The notes: generated by a model from the sequence alone, not told the origin. A stretch of 64,000 nucleotides of DNA from Nocardioides sp. LHD-245 (GCF_030929495.1 NZ_JAVFWN010000012.1:62001-126000), one strand, 5' to 3'. Shown: positions 1-7,717, counted from the first letter of the stretch. Program-made: numbers and translations.

Positions 1-56
1 GACTTCACAGATCTGTATGTTACCGTGCCGACCATGCTATACAGATCTGTGAAGTC
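1..56. repeat. 18-bp perfect inverted repeat
   Basis: Bases 1-18 and 39-56 are exact reverse complements, separated by 20 bases. The arms contain the palindrome CAGATCTG and are less GC-rich than the surroundings. It could be an operator, a terminator of a gene outside the window, or the end of a small transposable repeat. Being at the window edge, its left context cannot be judged. Confidence 0.7.
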
Positions 57-227
57 GGGGTCTGGGGCGTTCCCTCGCCGAGCGCTCACCGTGCTCGCCC
101 GTGTCGTCGCCGACGTCGCGAGGGGCGTGGACACGGGCCACGCGCTCCGGCACGGGCTCCCGGTGCCGGAGCACTCGCGCGGTCGGCGGGACAGCGCGCG
201 CCGGCCGGCGCGCGCCGACAGAAGCAA

Positions 228-257
228 GCGGGGCCCGAACCGAAGTCCAGGCCCCGC
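228..257 (-). terminator. hairpin downstream of tRNA-His
   Basis: Read on the minus strand, an 8-bp GC stem (250-257 with 228-235) is followed by a T-rich run, placed just after the tRNA-His 3' end, as expected of an intrinsic terminator. A 22-bp perfect palindrome of alternating G/C lies just beyond at 194-215. Positions 57-193 contain no gene I can support. Confidence 0.5.
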
Positions 258-260
258 CGA

Positions 261-337
261 TGGGGTGAGTAACGGGACTTGAACCCGCGACATCCGCGAC
301 CACAACGCGGCGCTCTACCAGCTGAGCTATACCCACC
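261..337 (-). tRNA. tRNA-His (GTG anticodon)
   Basis: The minus strand folds as a tRNA: acceptor GTGGGTA pairs with TACTCAC, the anticodon loop is TTGTGGT (anticodon GTG), and the T-arm carries GGTTCAA. The extra G at the 5' end (G-1, base 337) faces C73, which is the histidine tRNA identity element. The CCA end is encoded (261-263). Confidence 0.95.
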
Positions 338-403
338 ATGGCTCTCGAAGAGCCGGGGACGAGTGTAGAGGCAAGCGGCCCCGAATGAGGAATCGGTATC
401 GGC

Positions 404-1021
404 TCAGGGGGCGCCGAGGCCGGTGATCGAGCCGCCGTGTCGTGCTGCCGCCTCCTTGGCGGCGTCGGAGTCCGGGCCGGGGAGGGGCACGAAGACCGTG
501 TCGCGGTAGTAGCGCAGCTCCTCGATGCTCTCCTGGATGTCGGCGAGGGCGCGGTGGTTGCCGCGCTTGGTGGGCGCGTTGAAGTAGGCGCGCGGGAACC
601 AGCGCCTGGACAGCTCCTTGATCGAGGAGACGTCGACGATCCGGTAGTGGAGGAAGGCGTCCAGCACCGCCATGTCGCGGGCGACGAAGCCGCGGTCGGT
701 CGCGACCGAGTTCCCGGCCAGCGGCGGCCGGCTGTCGGGCGGGCAGTGCTCGCGCAGGTAGCCCATCACCTGCTCCTCGGCCTCGTGCAGCGTCACGCCG
801 TTCTCGAGCTCGGCGAGCAGGCCTGAGGACTCGTGCATGTTCCGCACGAACTCGATCATCTGGTCCAGCGCCTCCGCGGGCGGCTTGATGATGACGTCGA
901 CCCCGTCGCCGAGCACGTTGAGGTCGAAGTCCGTCACCAGCGCCGCGACCTCGATGAGCGCGTCGGCGCCGAGGTCGAGGCCGGTCATCTCGCAGTCGAT
1001 CCAGACCAGTCGTTCGTTCAC
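404..1021 (-). CDS. orn: oligoribonuclease
   Basis: A 205-residue DEDDh 3'-5' exoribonuclease that degrades 2-5 nt RNA fragments (and pGpG) to mononucleotides in the cytoplasm. The N-terminus reads VNERLVWIDCEMTGLDL, giving the first two acidic ligands (D-x-E), and the C-terminal half carries H-x4-D in NHRALADI followed by ELRYYR. A GTG start at 1021 is chosen because it places the catalytic segment at residue 8, as in other Orn proteins. Longer upstream in-frame sequence has no Orn similarity. It lies next to tRNA-His and diverges from the membrane gene at 1116. Confidence 0.95.
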   Translation of the reverse strand: MNERLVWIDCEMTGLDLGADALIEVAALVTDFDLNVLGDGVDVIIKPPAEALDQMIEFVRNMHESSGLLAELENGVTLHEAEEQVMGYLREHCPPDSRPPLAGNSVATDRGFVARDMAVLDAFLHYRIVDVSSIKELSRRWFPRAYFNAPTKRGNHRALADIQESIEELRYYRDTVFVPLPGPDSDAAKEAAARHGGSITGLGAP

Positions 1022-1115
1022 GAGCCCGCACCCTACGCCGTACGCCGTCGTGGTGCGGTGTTCTGGGGCACCGCTTCTCAGGAGTCGCTCAGCGGGGCCG
1101 GTTAGCCTCGCCGGC

Positions 1116-1619
1116 ATGAGAGGGACGCTGGCCTGGGTGGGTCTTGCCGCCCGGCTGGTGACCGGTGGTGTGTGGATCGTCGCCGGTGGGCTCAAGATCA
1201 CCGAGCCGGACGCGAGCATCGCCGCCGTCCGCGCCTACCAGCTGCTGCCGTCCTCGGTGGCCGAGGTCGTGGGCATCGCGCTGCCTGCTGTCGAGCTGGT
1301 CGTCGGCCTGGCGCTGGTGCTGGGGGTGTTCGCGCGGGGCGCGGCGGTCGTGTCGGCCGTGCTGTTCGCGGCGTTCATCGTCGGGATCGCGTCGGTATGG
1401 GCGCGCGGGATCGAGATCGACTGCGGCTGCTTCGGTGGCGGCGGGGCCAAGGCCGGCGCCGCGTCGGCGTACCCGTGGGAGATCGCCCGCGACGTCGCGC
1501 TGCTGGCCGCCTCCCTCCTCGTCGCGTTCCTCCGACGGACGCGACTGTCCCTCCATTCCCTACTGTTCACCTCGGGGCCCGACGATCGGGCCACCGTCAC
1601 CGAAGGAGCCGTGCACTGA
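1116..1619 (+). CDS. MauE/DoxX-like membrane protein
   Basis: 167 residues with four predicted membrane spans (about 8-28, 47-70, 75-97, 128-148) and the motif DCGCFGGGG between spans 3 and 4. This arrangement is typical of MauE/DoxX family proteins found with thioredoxin-fold partners in disulfide metabolism. The stop overlaps the ATG of the membrane-anchored DsbA-like gene (TGATG at 1617-1621), so the two are translationally coupled and probably act together in extracytoplasmic thiol oxidation. The partnership is inferred from context; the family assignment from the membrane pattern and cysteine motif. Confidence 0.8.
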   Translation: MRGTLAWVGLAARLVTGGVWIVAGGLKITEPDASIAAVRAYQLLPSSVAEVVGIALPAVELVVGLALVLGVFARGAAVVSAVLFAAFIVGIASVWARGIEIDCGCFGGGGAKAGAASAYPWEIARDVALLAASLLVAFLRRTRLSLHSLLFTSGPDDRATVTEGAVH

Positions 1620-2353
1620 TGTCGTCGAACTCGAAGGCCAAGGCCCGAGCGGACAAGGCCGCCGCCGAGCGGGCCGCGCAGGCCCAGCGCGAGAGCCGAC
1701 GCCGGATCTTCACCATCGTGGGCGTGCTCGGCGTCATGGTGCTCATCGTGGGCGGCTCGATCCTCGTCAGCGTCCTGAACAAGGAGGAGGTCAAGGCGGT
1801 CGGCGCCGGCTCCAGTGACTACGGGGTGACCATCGGCGATCCCGACGCGCCGCACTCGGTCATCGTCTACGAGGACTTCCTGTGCCCCTTCTGCGGGCAG
1901 CTGGAGTCCGCGACGCGCGCCGACTTCGAGAAGCTGGCGGCCGACGGCAAGGTGTTCGTCGAGTACCGCCCGTTCGACCTGCTCAGCCAGAGCTTCGGCG
2001 ACTACCCCATCCGGGCGGCGAGCGCCTTCGCGCTGGTGCTGGAGAAGTCCGGGCCCGAGGTCGCGAAGAAGTTCCACGACCTGCTCTACGAGAACCAGCC
2101 GTCCGAGGAGGCCCCCGACTCGGTGAGCGACGACGACCTCGTCGACCTCGCCGTCGAGGCGGGCGCCACCGAGGCCGACGTCCGCGAGGGCATCGAGAGC
2201 GTCTCTCACAAGGACTGGGTCACCGCGGCCACCGCCGAGGCCGACAAGGCCGGCATCCAGGGCACGCCGACCGTCCTGCTCGACGGGGAGGTCTACCAGG
2301 ACGGCCGCACGATCCAGGACCTCGCCAAGAACCTGGTCGCGGAACTCGAATGA
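1619..2353 (+). CDS. membrane-anchored DsbA-like thioredoxin
   Basis: 244 residues: a lysine/alanine-rich cytoplasmic tail, one membrane anchor (about 30-54), then a thioredoxin-fold domain with active site CPFC at residues 89-92 and the cis-proline loop GTPTVLLDG near the C-terminus. The Thioredoxin_4/DsbA family forms or isomerises disulfides in secreted proteins. It follows the MauE/DoxX-like gene with a 3-base overlap, which supports a redox pair. Length and layout match actinobacterial DsbA-like proteins. Confidence 0.9.
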   Translation: MSSNSKAKARADKAAAERAAQAQRESRRRIFTIVGVLGVMVLIVGGSILVSVLNKEEVKAVGAGSSDYGVTIGDPDAPHSVIVYEDFLCPFCGQLESATRADFEKLAADGKVFVEYRPFDLLSQSFGDYPIRAASAFALVLEKSGPEVAKKFHDLLYENQPSEEAPDSVSDDDLVDLAVEAGATEADVREGIESVSHKDWVTAATAEADKAGIQGTPTVLLDGEVYQDGRTIQDLAKNLVAELE

Positions 2354-2384
2354 CCGGGGACCGGCCGACTGGCAGGATCGTCCC

Positions 2385-3410
2385 GTGCTGAGCAACTTCG
2401 TCGCGGGCCTGCCCAAGGCCGAGCTCCACGTCCACCACGTCGGCTCCGCGTCGCCGCGGATCGTGTCCGAGCTGGCGCAGCGTCACCCGGGCACGGTCCC
2501 GTCCGATCCGGACCTGCTGCGGGAGTTCTTCGCCTTCCGCGACTTCGCGCACTTCATCGAGGTCTATCTCGCCGTCGTCGACCTGGTCCGCACCCCGGAG
2601 GACGTCCGCTACCTCACCTACGAGATCGCCCGGGAGCTCCACGAGGGCCAGACCGTCCGGTACGCCGAGCTCACCTGCACGCCGTACACGTCCGTGCTGC
2701 CCGACGAGCCGGGACGCGGCATGGCGATCGAGGCCTACACGGAGGCGATCGAGGACGCCCGCGTGGCCGCGGAGCGCGACTTCGGCCTCGTGCTGCGGTG
2801 GATCTACGACATCCCGGGGGAGTCGGGGATCCCGGCGGCGGACGCGACGCTGGGCTTCGCGCTCGACCACGGGCCGGCGGGGCTGCTCGGGTTCGGTCTC
2901 GGTGGACCGGAGATCGGGGTGCCGCGCGAGTGGTTCGTCCCCCACTTCGCCGCGGCCCGGGCCGCGGGCCTGCGCTCGGTGCCGCACGCGGGCGAGACGA
3001 CGGGACCCGAGACGATCTGGACCTCGTTGCGCGATCTCGGCGCCGAGCGGATCGGGCATGGCACGTCGGCCGCGCAGGACCCGGCCCTGCTGGCCCACCT
3101 GGCCGAGCACCGGATCCCGCTCGAGGTGTGCCCGTCGTCGAACGTCGCCACCCGCGCGGTCGCCTCGCTCGACGAGCATCCGCTGCCGGTCTTCGTCGAC
3201 GCGGGCGTCGTGGTGACGATCAACTCCGACGACCCGCCGATGTTCGGGACCACGCTGAACCGGGAGTACGAGATCGCGGCCGAGCTGCTCGGTCTCGACG
3301 AGGCGGGTCTGGCCCGACTGGCCGTCGCCGGCGTCGACGCGTCCTTCGCCCCGGACGAGGTCAAGCATCGGCTGCGCGCCGAGATCGCGGCGTACGCGCC
3401 CCCCGCGTGA
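2385..3410 (+). CDS. adenosine deaminase family protein
   Basis: 341 residues, a metal-dependent TIM-barrel hydrolase of the adenosine deaminase family. Visible features are the HxH metal pair in KAELHVHH (H15, H17), HAGE with the catalytic Glu, the IGHGTSA segment, and the SDDPPMF loop carrying the C-terminal Asp pair. It would hydrolytically deaminate adenosine or a related 6-aminopurine nucleoside. The first motif reads HVHHVGS rather than the common HLHLDGS, a form seen in an actinobacterial subgroup, so the exact substrate (adenosine, 5'-deoxyadenosine, aminodeoxyfutalosine) is open. GTG start at 2385; 31 bases follow the DsbA gene. Confidence 0.85.
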   Translation: MLSNFVAGLPKAELHVHHVGSASPRIVSELAQRHPGTVPSDPDLLREFFAFRDFAHFIEVYLAVVDLVRTPEDVRYLTYEIARELHEGQTVRYAELTCTPYTSVLPDEPGRGMAIEAYTEAIEDARVAAERDFGLVLRWIYDIPGESGIPAADATLGFALDHGPAGLLGFGLGGPEIGVPREWFVPHFAAARAAGLRSVPHAGETTGPETIWTSLRDLGAERIGHGTSAAQDPALLAHLAEHRIPLEVCPSSNVATRAVASLDEHPLPVFVDAGVVVTINSDDPPMFGTTLNREYEIAAELLGLDEAGLARLAVAGVDASFAPDEVKHRLRAEIAAYAPPA

Positions 3411-3430
3411 CATGGGTCCCGGAAGGCGTC

Positions 3431-3444
3431 AGCCCCACGGGGCT
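3431..3444. terminator. small hairpin between convergent genes
   Basis: A 6-bp stem AGCCCC/GGGGCT with a two-base loop lies between the convergent deaminase and the gene ending at 3489. There is no clear U-run, so terminator function is tentative. Confidence 0.3.
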
Positions 3445-3488
3445 CATACCTCCCGCGGGGCTGCGTCCTTTGTACGGCGGGCGCGGGC

Positions 3489-4148
3489 TCAGTGGCGGGA
3501 GGCGCGCCGCAGCCGGCGGGCTGTGGCATAGGACTGCTCCCGCAGCCGCTCGACCCAGGCGTACTGCCGCAGGCCGGGCAGCGGATTGACAACCGGGTCG
3601 AAGGACACCTCGTCCTCCGGTAGCAAGGGCATCTCCAGCGTGAGCTCGCCGAGCGGGTGCCATGCCCGGCCCACGACGGCCCAGGACAGGTGGTAGCCGC
3701 GGACGTCGACGGCCCGGGCGCCGATCACCAGCGGGCCGGCCGGGCTGCGGTACGGCAGCAGGGTCGTCAACGGCGAGTCGGCGCTCCACGCCGGCAGCAG
3801 CAGGTGGCGGGTGACGGGGTCCCATCCGGTCGTGGCGAGCAGCAGGTCGCCGTACCGCGTCTGGCCCTTGCGCAGTCGCAGGGCCAGGCCCTGCACATCA
3901 GGCAGGCGACCGGGCAGCCCGATCGCCCGGGACAGGCGGACCGTCACCTCGTCCTCGCCCGGCTGGTCGATCCACGGCACCCCGATCGGCAGGTCCGTGC
4001 CGGAGCGGACCAGCCGGCCGGCGTACATCTCGCCGTCGGCGTGGAGCGGCTTCTCCGAGGGCGACCGGAGGGCGGCGACGCCGCGGGTGAGCGTCGACAG
4101 GGCGTGTCCGGCGAGGTCGGCTGCGGTGGTGATGACGGAGGTCGGCAT
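3489..4148 (-). CDS. conserved actinobacterial protein, function unknown
   Basis: 219 residues from ATG at 4148. It contains repeated short motifs such as GVPWIDQPGEDEVTVRLSR and GLPGRLPDVQGLALRLR, an arrangement I associate with actinobacterial proteins that databases often label phosphodiesterase without biochemical support. No phosphodiesterase metal motif (HD or DHH) is visible. No membrane span or signal peptide. The sequence SPLTTLLPYRSPAGP suggests a globular beta-rich fold. It is 28 bases downstream of the ABC ATPase on the same strand and may be cotranscribed. Confidence 0.65.
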   Translation of the reverse strand: MPTSVITTAADLAGHALSTLTRGVAALRSPSEKPLHADGEMYAGRLVRSGTDLPIGVPWIDQPGEDEVTVRLSRAIGLPGRLPDVQGLALRLRKGQTRYGDLLLATTGWDPVTRHLLLPAWSADSPLTTLLPYRSPAGPLVIGARAVDVRGYHLSWAVVGRAWHPLGELTLEMPLLPEDEVSFDPVVNPLPGLRQYAWVERLREQSYATARRLRRASRH

Positions 4149-4176
4149 GTCCGGGAGGTACCCGGGCCTTCGTGCC

Positions 4177-4983
4177 CTACGCGCTGTGCAGCCGGCTCGG
4201 CGGCAGCGCGCGGGCGCGCCAGCGGCCGGCGTCGTGGTCGACCTCGATCGGGTGCTCGAAGGTACGGGTGATGGTCTCGGTGGTGACCGCCTCGTCGACG
4301 GGGCCGGCGACCACGACCTGGCCGTGCGCGAGCAGCAGCGCGTGGGTCGTGGTGGTCGGCAGCTCCTCGAGGTGGTGGGTGACCAGCACCGACGCGACCT
4401 CGGGAGCCGTGTGCGCCAGGCGGTCCAGGACCGAGAGCAGCTGCTCACGGGCGGCGACGTCGAGGCCGGTCGTCGGCTCGTCGAGGAGCAGCAGCTCGGG
4501 CTGCGCGATGAGGGCCCGGGCGATGAGGGTCCGGCCACGCTCGCCCTGGGAGAGGTTCGGCCAGCGGGCGTCGCGCCGGTGGGCGAGGCCGACCTCGGCG
4601 ATCAGCTCGTCGGCGGTCCGGTTCTGCTCGTCGGTGGGGGACCAGCGCATCGGCAGCTCGATGGTGCCGGTGACGCCGGTCAGCACGACCTGGCGGACGG
4701 TGAGCCCGGACTGGAGGGGGTGGCGGGGGTTGACGTGCCCGATGTGGCGGCGCAGCTCCTGCAGCTCGACCCGGCCCAGCCGCTTGCCGAGGACGTCGAC
4801 CGTGCCGGACGTCGGGTGGACCTGGGCACTGCAGAACCCGAGCAGCGTGCTCTTGCCGGCTCCGTTGGGCCCGAGCAGCGCCCAGTGCTCGCCGGCCCGC
4901 ACCGTCAGGTCCACCCCGTGGAGGATCTCGTTGCCTCCGCGGCGGAAGACGACGTCGTGCAGGTCGAGGACGGTCGAGCTCAT
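4177..4983 (-). CDS. ABC transporter ATP-binding protein
   Basis: 268 residues with a complete nucleotide-binding domain: Walker A GPNGAGKST at 38-46, signature LSQGERGR, Walker B LLLLDEPTTGLD, and switch histidine in VLVTHH. Sequence resembles the ModF/YlmA type of stand-alone ATPases, which have no adjacent permease; none is seen here. The partner and substrate are therefore unknown, and a regulatory or non-transport role is possible. Confidence 0.85.
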   Translation of the reverse strand: MSSTVLDLHDVVFRRGGNEILHGVDLTVRAGEHWALLGPNGAGKSTLLGFCSAQVHPTSGTVDVLGKRLGRVELQELRRHIGHVNPRHPLQSGLTVRQVVLTGVTGTIELPMRWSPTDEQNRTADELIAEVGLAHRRDARWPNLSQGERGRTLIARALIAQPELLLLDEPTTGLDVAAREQLLSVLDRLAHTAPEVASVLVTHHLEELPTTTTHALLLAHGQVVVAGPVDEAVTTETITRTFEHPIEVDHDAGRWRARALPPSRLHSA

Positions 4984-5010
4984 GTCAGGCGGTTCCTTGC
5001 TGGTCTGCGC

Positions 5011-5040
5011 TTGTCTACTTGTCTGAGGAGTGGTTAGAGT
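5011..5040 (+). promoter_or_regulatory. putative promoter of leuL-leuA
   Basis: TTGTCT at 5011-5016 and TAGAGT at 5035-5040 are separated by 18 bases, a plausible -35/-10 pair. The expected start point near 5047 coincides with the leader-peptide ATG at 5048, so the leader would be translated as a leaderless message, common in actinobacteria. Prediction only. Confidence 0.45.
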
Positions 5041-5047
5041 CTAGGCC

Positions 5048-5119
5048 ATGCGGACCACCAGCCTCCTCCTTCCCCGCCGCGGCGGGGCCTGGTGCGGCTG
5101 GCTCCCCGTCGTGGAGTGA
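5048..5119 (+). CDS. leuL: leu leader peptide (attenuator)
   Basis: A 23-codon reading frame begins MRTTSLLLPRR with three consecutive leucine codons (CTC CTC CTT). Right after these lies a perfect 16-bp palindrome (5072-5087, CCCCGCCGCGGCGGGG) that can form an RNA hairpin. This is the classic layout of ribosome-mediated attenuation: a leucine shortage stalls the ribosome on the Leu codons and changes downstream RNA pairing. leuA starts 41 bases after the leader stop. It is too short for most automatic gene calls. Confidence 0.7.
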   Translation: MRTTSLLLPRRGGAWCGWLPVVE

Positions 5120-5160
5120 TGCATGCGCCGGCCATACCCACGACCGGCAAGGAACCCCGC

Positions 5161-6705
5161 ATGACCGCCACCACCTGGAACCGCCAGCGTCCCTCCGGGA
5201 TGCCCTCCCACCGCTACCGCGACGTCTACGACCGCGTGCCCGTCCCACTGACCGAGCGGACCTGGCCGACGCGCCGGCTCACCGCCGCGCCGCTGTGGGT
5301 GCCCGTCGACCTGCGCGACGGCAACCAGGCCCTCGCCGAGCCGATGGACCCCGCGCGCAAGCGCCGGTTCTTCGAGCTGCTCGTCGCGATGGGCTACAAG
5401 GAGATCGAGGTCGGCTACCCGTCGGCCTCGCAGACCGACTTCGACTTCGTCCGCCTGCTCGCCTCCTCCGACCTGGCGCCGCCGGACGTGACGGTCGTGG
5501 TGTTCACCCCGGCCCGCCGGGACCTGATCGCCCGCACCGTGGAGTCCGTGCGCGGGCTGCGCAACCCCGTCGTCATCCACCTCTACACGGCCACCGCGCC
5601 CACCTGGCGCGACGTCGTGCTCGGACACTCCCGGGCGTCGCTGCGGGACCTGGTCCTGGCCGGGGCGCGCGACGTCCTCGAGCTCGCGGACCGGCTGCCC
5701 GACGTGCGCTTCGAGTTCTCGCCCGAGGTCTTCAACCTCACCGAGCCCGACTATGTCCTGGAGATCTGCGACGCGGTGACGACCCTGTGGGACGCGACCC
5801 CCGAGCGGCCCGTGATCCTCAACCTGCCCGCCACCGTGGAGGTCGCCACGCCCAATGTGTACGCCGACCAGATCGAGTACATGCACAAGTCACTGGCCCG
5901 CCGCGACTCCGTGATCCTCTCCGTCCACCCGCACAACGACCGCGGCACCGGCATCGCCTGCGCCGAGCTCGCCGTCCTGGCCGGCGCGCAGCGGGTCGAG
6001 GGCTGCGTCTTCGGCAACGGCGAGCGCACCGGCAACGTCGACATCGCCACGCTCGCCCTCAACCTGCATGCCCAGGGGATCGACCCGATGATCGACTTCT
6101 CCGACGTCGACGAGATCCGCCGCACCGTCGAGCACTGCAACCGGATCGAGATCCACCCGCGCCACCCCTACGTCGGCGACCTGGTCCACACCGCCTTCAG
6201 CGGCACGCACCAGGACGCCATCCGCAAGGGCCTCTCGGAGCACCGCGCCCGCGCCGCGGAGCTCGGCAAGCCCGCGGACGAGATCGAGTGGCGGGTGCCC
6301 TACCTGCCCGTCGACCCGGCCGACCTCGGCCGCAGCTACGACGAGGTGATCCGGGTCAACTCCCAGTCCGGCAAGGGCGGCATCGCCCACCTGCTGGAGG
6401 CGGAGTACGGCGTCGACCTGCCCCGCCGCCTGCAGATCGACTTCAGTCGCCGCGTCCAGCAGCACACCGACGCCACCGGCGGTGAGGTCACCGCCGCGCA
6501 GCTGTGGGCGCTGTTCGAGGCGGCCTACCTGGCCGACGCCGCGGCGGAGTCGGCCGCGCGGGGGAGCGTGCTGGCGTCGTACCGGACGGGGGTGGGGGCG
6601 GGCACCGACGCCGTCCCGCTCACCCTCGTCGAGTACCGCTCCGACGACGGCTCGACCACCTGGGCGGCGATCCGGTCGGACGATGGGCGCTCCTCGCCCA
6701 AGTGA
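5161..6705 (+). CDS. leuA: 2-isopropylmalate synthase, C-terminally truncated
   Basis: First committed enzyme of leucine synthesis (2-ketoisovalerate plus acetyl-CoA). The 514-residue protein has the full catalytic barrel: the LRDGNQA metal/acid motif, VHPHNDRGT, GERTGNVD and RHPYVGDLVHTAFSG. The C-terminal allosteric domain, about 110-120 residues in Streptomyces LeuA, is cut off close to where the conserved GxGNGP segment should be. The last residues RSSPK and the TGA stop (6703-6705) come from the mobile element if GGACGATGG (6678-6686) is the att core. The likely consequence is altered leucine feedback or stability, not loss of the active site. Whether the strain has another leuA cannot be seen. 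Confidence 0.88.
   Translation: MTATTWNRQRPSGMPSHRYRDVYDRVPVPLTERTWPTRRLTAAPLWVPVDLRDGNQALAEPMDPARKRRFFELLVAMGYKEIEVGYPSASQTDFDFVRLLASSDLAPPDVTVVVFTPARRDLIARTVESVRGLRNPVVIHLYTATAPTWRDVVLGHSRASLRDLVLAGARDVLELADRLPDVRFEFSPEVFNLTEPDYVLEICDAVTTLWDATPERPVILNLPATVEVATPNVYADQIEYMHKSLARRDSVILSVHPHNDRGTGIACAELAVLAGAQRVEGCVFGNGERTGNVDIATLALNLHAQGIDPMIDFSDVDEIRRTVEHCNRIEIHPRHPYVGDLVHTAFSGTHQDAIRKGLSEHRARAAELGKPADEIEWRVPYLPVDPADLGRSYDEVIRVNSQSGKGGIAHLLEAEYGVDLPRRLQIDFSRRVQQHTDATGGEVTAAQLWALFEAAYLADAAAESAARGSVLASYRTGVGAGTDAVPLTLVEYRSDDGSTTWAAIRSDDGRSSPK
6678..6686 (+). other. candidate attL core GGACGATGG
   Basis: Nine bases identical to 31295-31303 and in the same reading phase in leuA here and in the integrase there (codons for D-D-G). 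Short core identity is normal for serine integrases. The sequence to the right (6687-6705) completes the integrase frame when joined to the right end. The site lies inside leuA coding sequence. Confidence 0.6.
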
Positions 6706-6956
6706 AGGTCAACCCCCGAGCCTCGGTCGATTCCACTTCCGGTCGTCGCACTCGGCGCGATCACACCACCACGGTCAACCTGCAGCGTGCCCGCATGACC
6801 GATCGTCGCAGGGCCGAGATTGTCGCTGCCTATCAGGACGGCAAGAGTTCGAGGCAGATCGCCAGCGAGCTGCAGGTAGCCAAGTCGACGGTTCTGAATA
6901 TTCTCAGGTCGGCGGGGGCCGAGGTTCGACCCCGGGGAAGAGGAAGCCGGCGGTAG
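6702..6956 (+). CDS. small helix-turn-helix protein (candidate excision factor or regulator)
   Basis: Up to 84 residues from GTG at 6702, or 53 from ATG at 6795. The core reads VAAYQDGKSSRQIASELQVA followed by STVLNILR, a resolvase/Hin-type HTH such as binds DNA in recombinases and small regulators, flanked by Arg-rich ends. The GTG at 6702 overlaps a TGA by four bases (GTGA). In the integrated state that TGA closes leuA; in the circular form it would close the integrase, so the gene would form the last cistron of the immA-int operon. This suggests a role in recombination directionality or control, which is inference. No Shine-Dalgarno motif precedes either start. Confidence 0.6.
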   Translation: MKVNPRASVDSTSGRRTRRDHTTTVNLQRARMTDRRRAEIVAAYQDGKSSRQIASELQVAKSTVLNILRSAGAEVRPRGRGSRR

Positions 6957-6971
6957 GTCGCAGGGCATCTG

Positions 6972-7391
6972 CTACTTGAGCTTGATGAATGTCCCGTCCT
7001 TGGTGAACATTTCGCGGTAGTGGCCGACACGAGCGTGGATCTGCTGGGCCTCGACTGGGCGACCGTCACGCATCTTGTAGAGGCCGCGCCGCTCGATGGC
7101 GGCGGCGAGATCAGATGCCCGCATCATCCGCTCCGGGGCGGTCTTGAGGACCTCGGCCATAGCCGCGTGCAGGGTCAGGGGGACGTCCGTCTTGGTGAAG
7201 ACCAAAGTCTGCCCTGGTGCCGGCGAAGGCTCCAGGTCAAGAAGGCCCTCGAACAGGGCGACCTGTCGATCTACAGCAGCCAGTTCTGCGGCGATCTGTT
7301 CGCGGTGCTCCCGGAGCGTGATCAGCCGACTTCGAACCTCTGCACCATGCTCTCGGGCGAGGTCCGCGACTGCAGATACGAATGAGCCCAT
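6972..7391 (-). CDS. HARE-HTH-like winged-helix protein
   Basis: 139 residues from ATG 7391 (longer in-frame starts add an unlikely Arg/Pro stretch). Residues about 10-48 form an amphipathic coiled-coil-like helix. The C-terminal 70 residues, beginning LTLHAAMAEVLKTAPERMMR and containing ASDLAAAIERRGLY and ending in a F-x-K-DGTFIKL strand, resemble the HARE-HTH winged helix found at the ends of restriction endonucleases and chromatin proteins. No nuclease motif is present. It lies in tandem with a second winged-helix gene and divergent to the first GHKL ATPase, suggesting a DNA-recognition or control subunit of that cluster. Confidence 0.6.
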   Translation of the reverse strand: MGSFVSAVADLAREHGAEVRSRLITLREHREQIAAELAAVDRQVALFEGLLDLEPSPAPGQTLVFTKTDVPLTLHAAMAEVLKTAPERMMRASDLAAAIERRGLYKMRDGRPVEAQQIHARVGHYREMFTKDGTFIKLK

Positions 7392-7462
7392 GACAACTCC
7401 TTGTGCGACTGTGCGATAAATTTGTGCGACTGTCGCACATGGCATTATCACTCTGCAAGGTT

Positions 7463-7717
7463 TTAGCGGGAGTACATGCCGCGACCGAGTTCCTTGCGCC
7501 GCTTGAGGTCTCCGTGGACGACCAACGTCTCTAGCTCCCAGCGCAGCTCGTGCTGCCAACGCGATCGACCGGTCGATGCCTCGATCTCGTCGTCGACAAG
7601 GTCCGGGTGATCTCGCTCCACGGCGGCGTAGATGTCACGGAGATGGACGGGGCGGCCGCCTGCCTCCAACCTCACGATCGTGGGCAGCAGCTGGGCGAAC
7701 TCCTGGCGACGTGTCAT
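7463..7717 (-). CDS. Mrr-N-like winged-helix protein
   Basis: 84 residues from ATG 7717 (GTG at 7747 would add 10). It starts TRRQEFAQLLPTIVRLEAGG and contains RPVHLRDIYAAVE and GRSRWQHELRWELETLVVHG, ending RGMYSR. This matches the N-terminal winged helix of Mrr-type restriction endonucleases, which reads modified or specific DNA, but the catalytic PD-(D/E)xK domain is missing and no partner nuclease is adjacent. Placed 71 bases upstream of the HARE-like gene on the same strand. Confidence 0.6.
   Translation of the reverse strand: MTRRQEFAQLLPTIVRLEAGGRPVHLRDIYAAVERDHPDLVDDEIEASTGRSRWQHELRWELETLVVHGDLKRRKELGRGMYSR

Noticed and set aside
6921..6945. GGTTCGACCCCGG resembling a tRNA T-arm, possibly a duplicated tRNA end at the left junction
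   Set aside because: It is inside the HTH coding sequence, is in the wrong orientation relative to tRNA-Arg, and has no further tRNA similarity.
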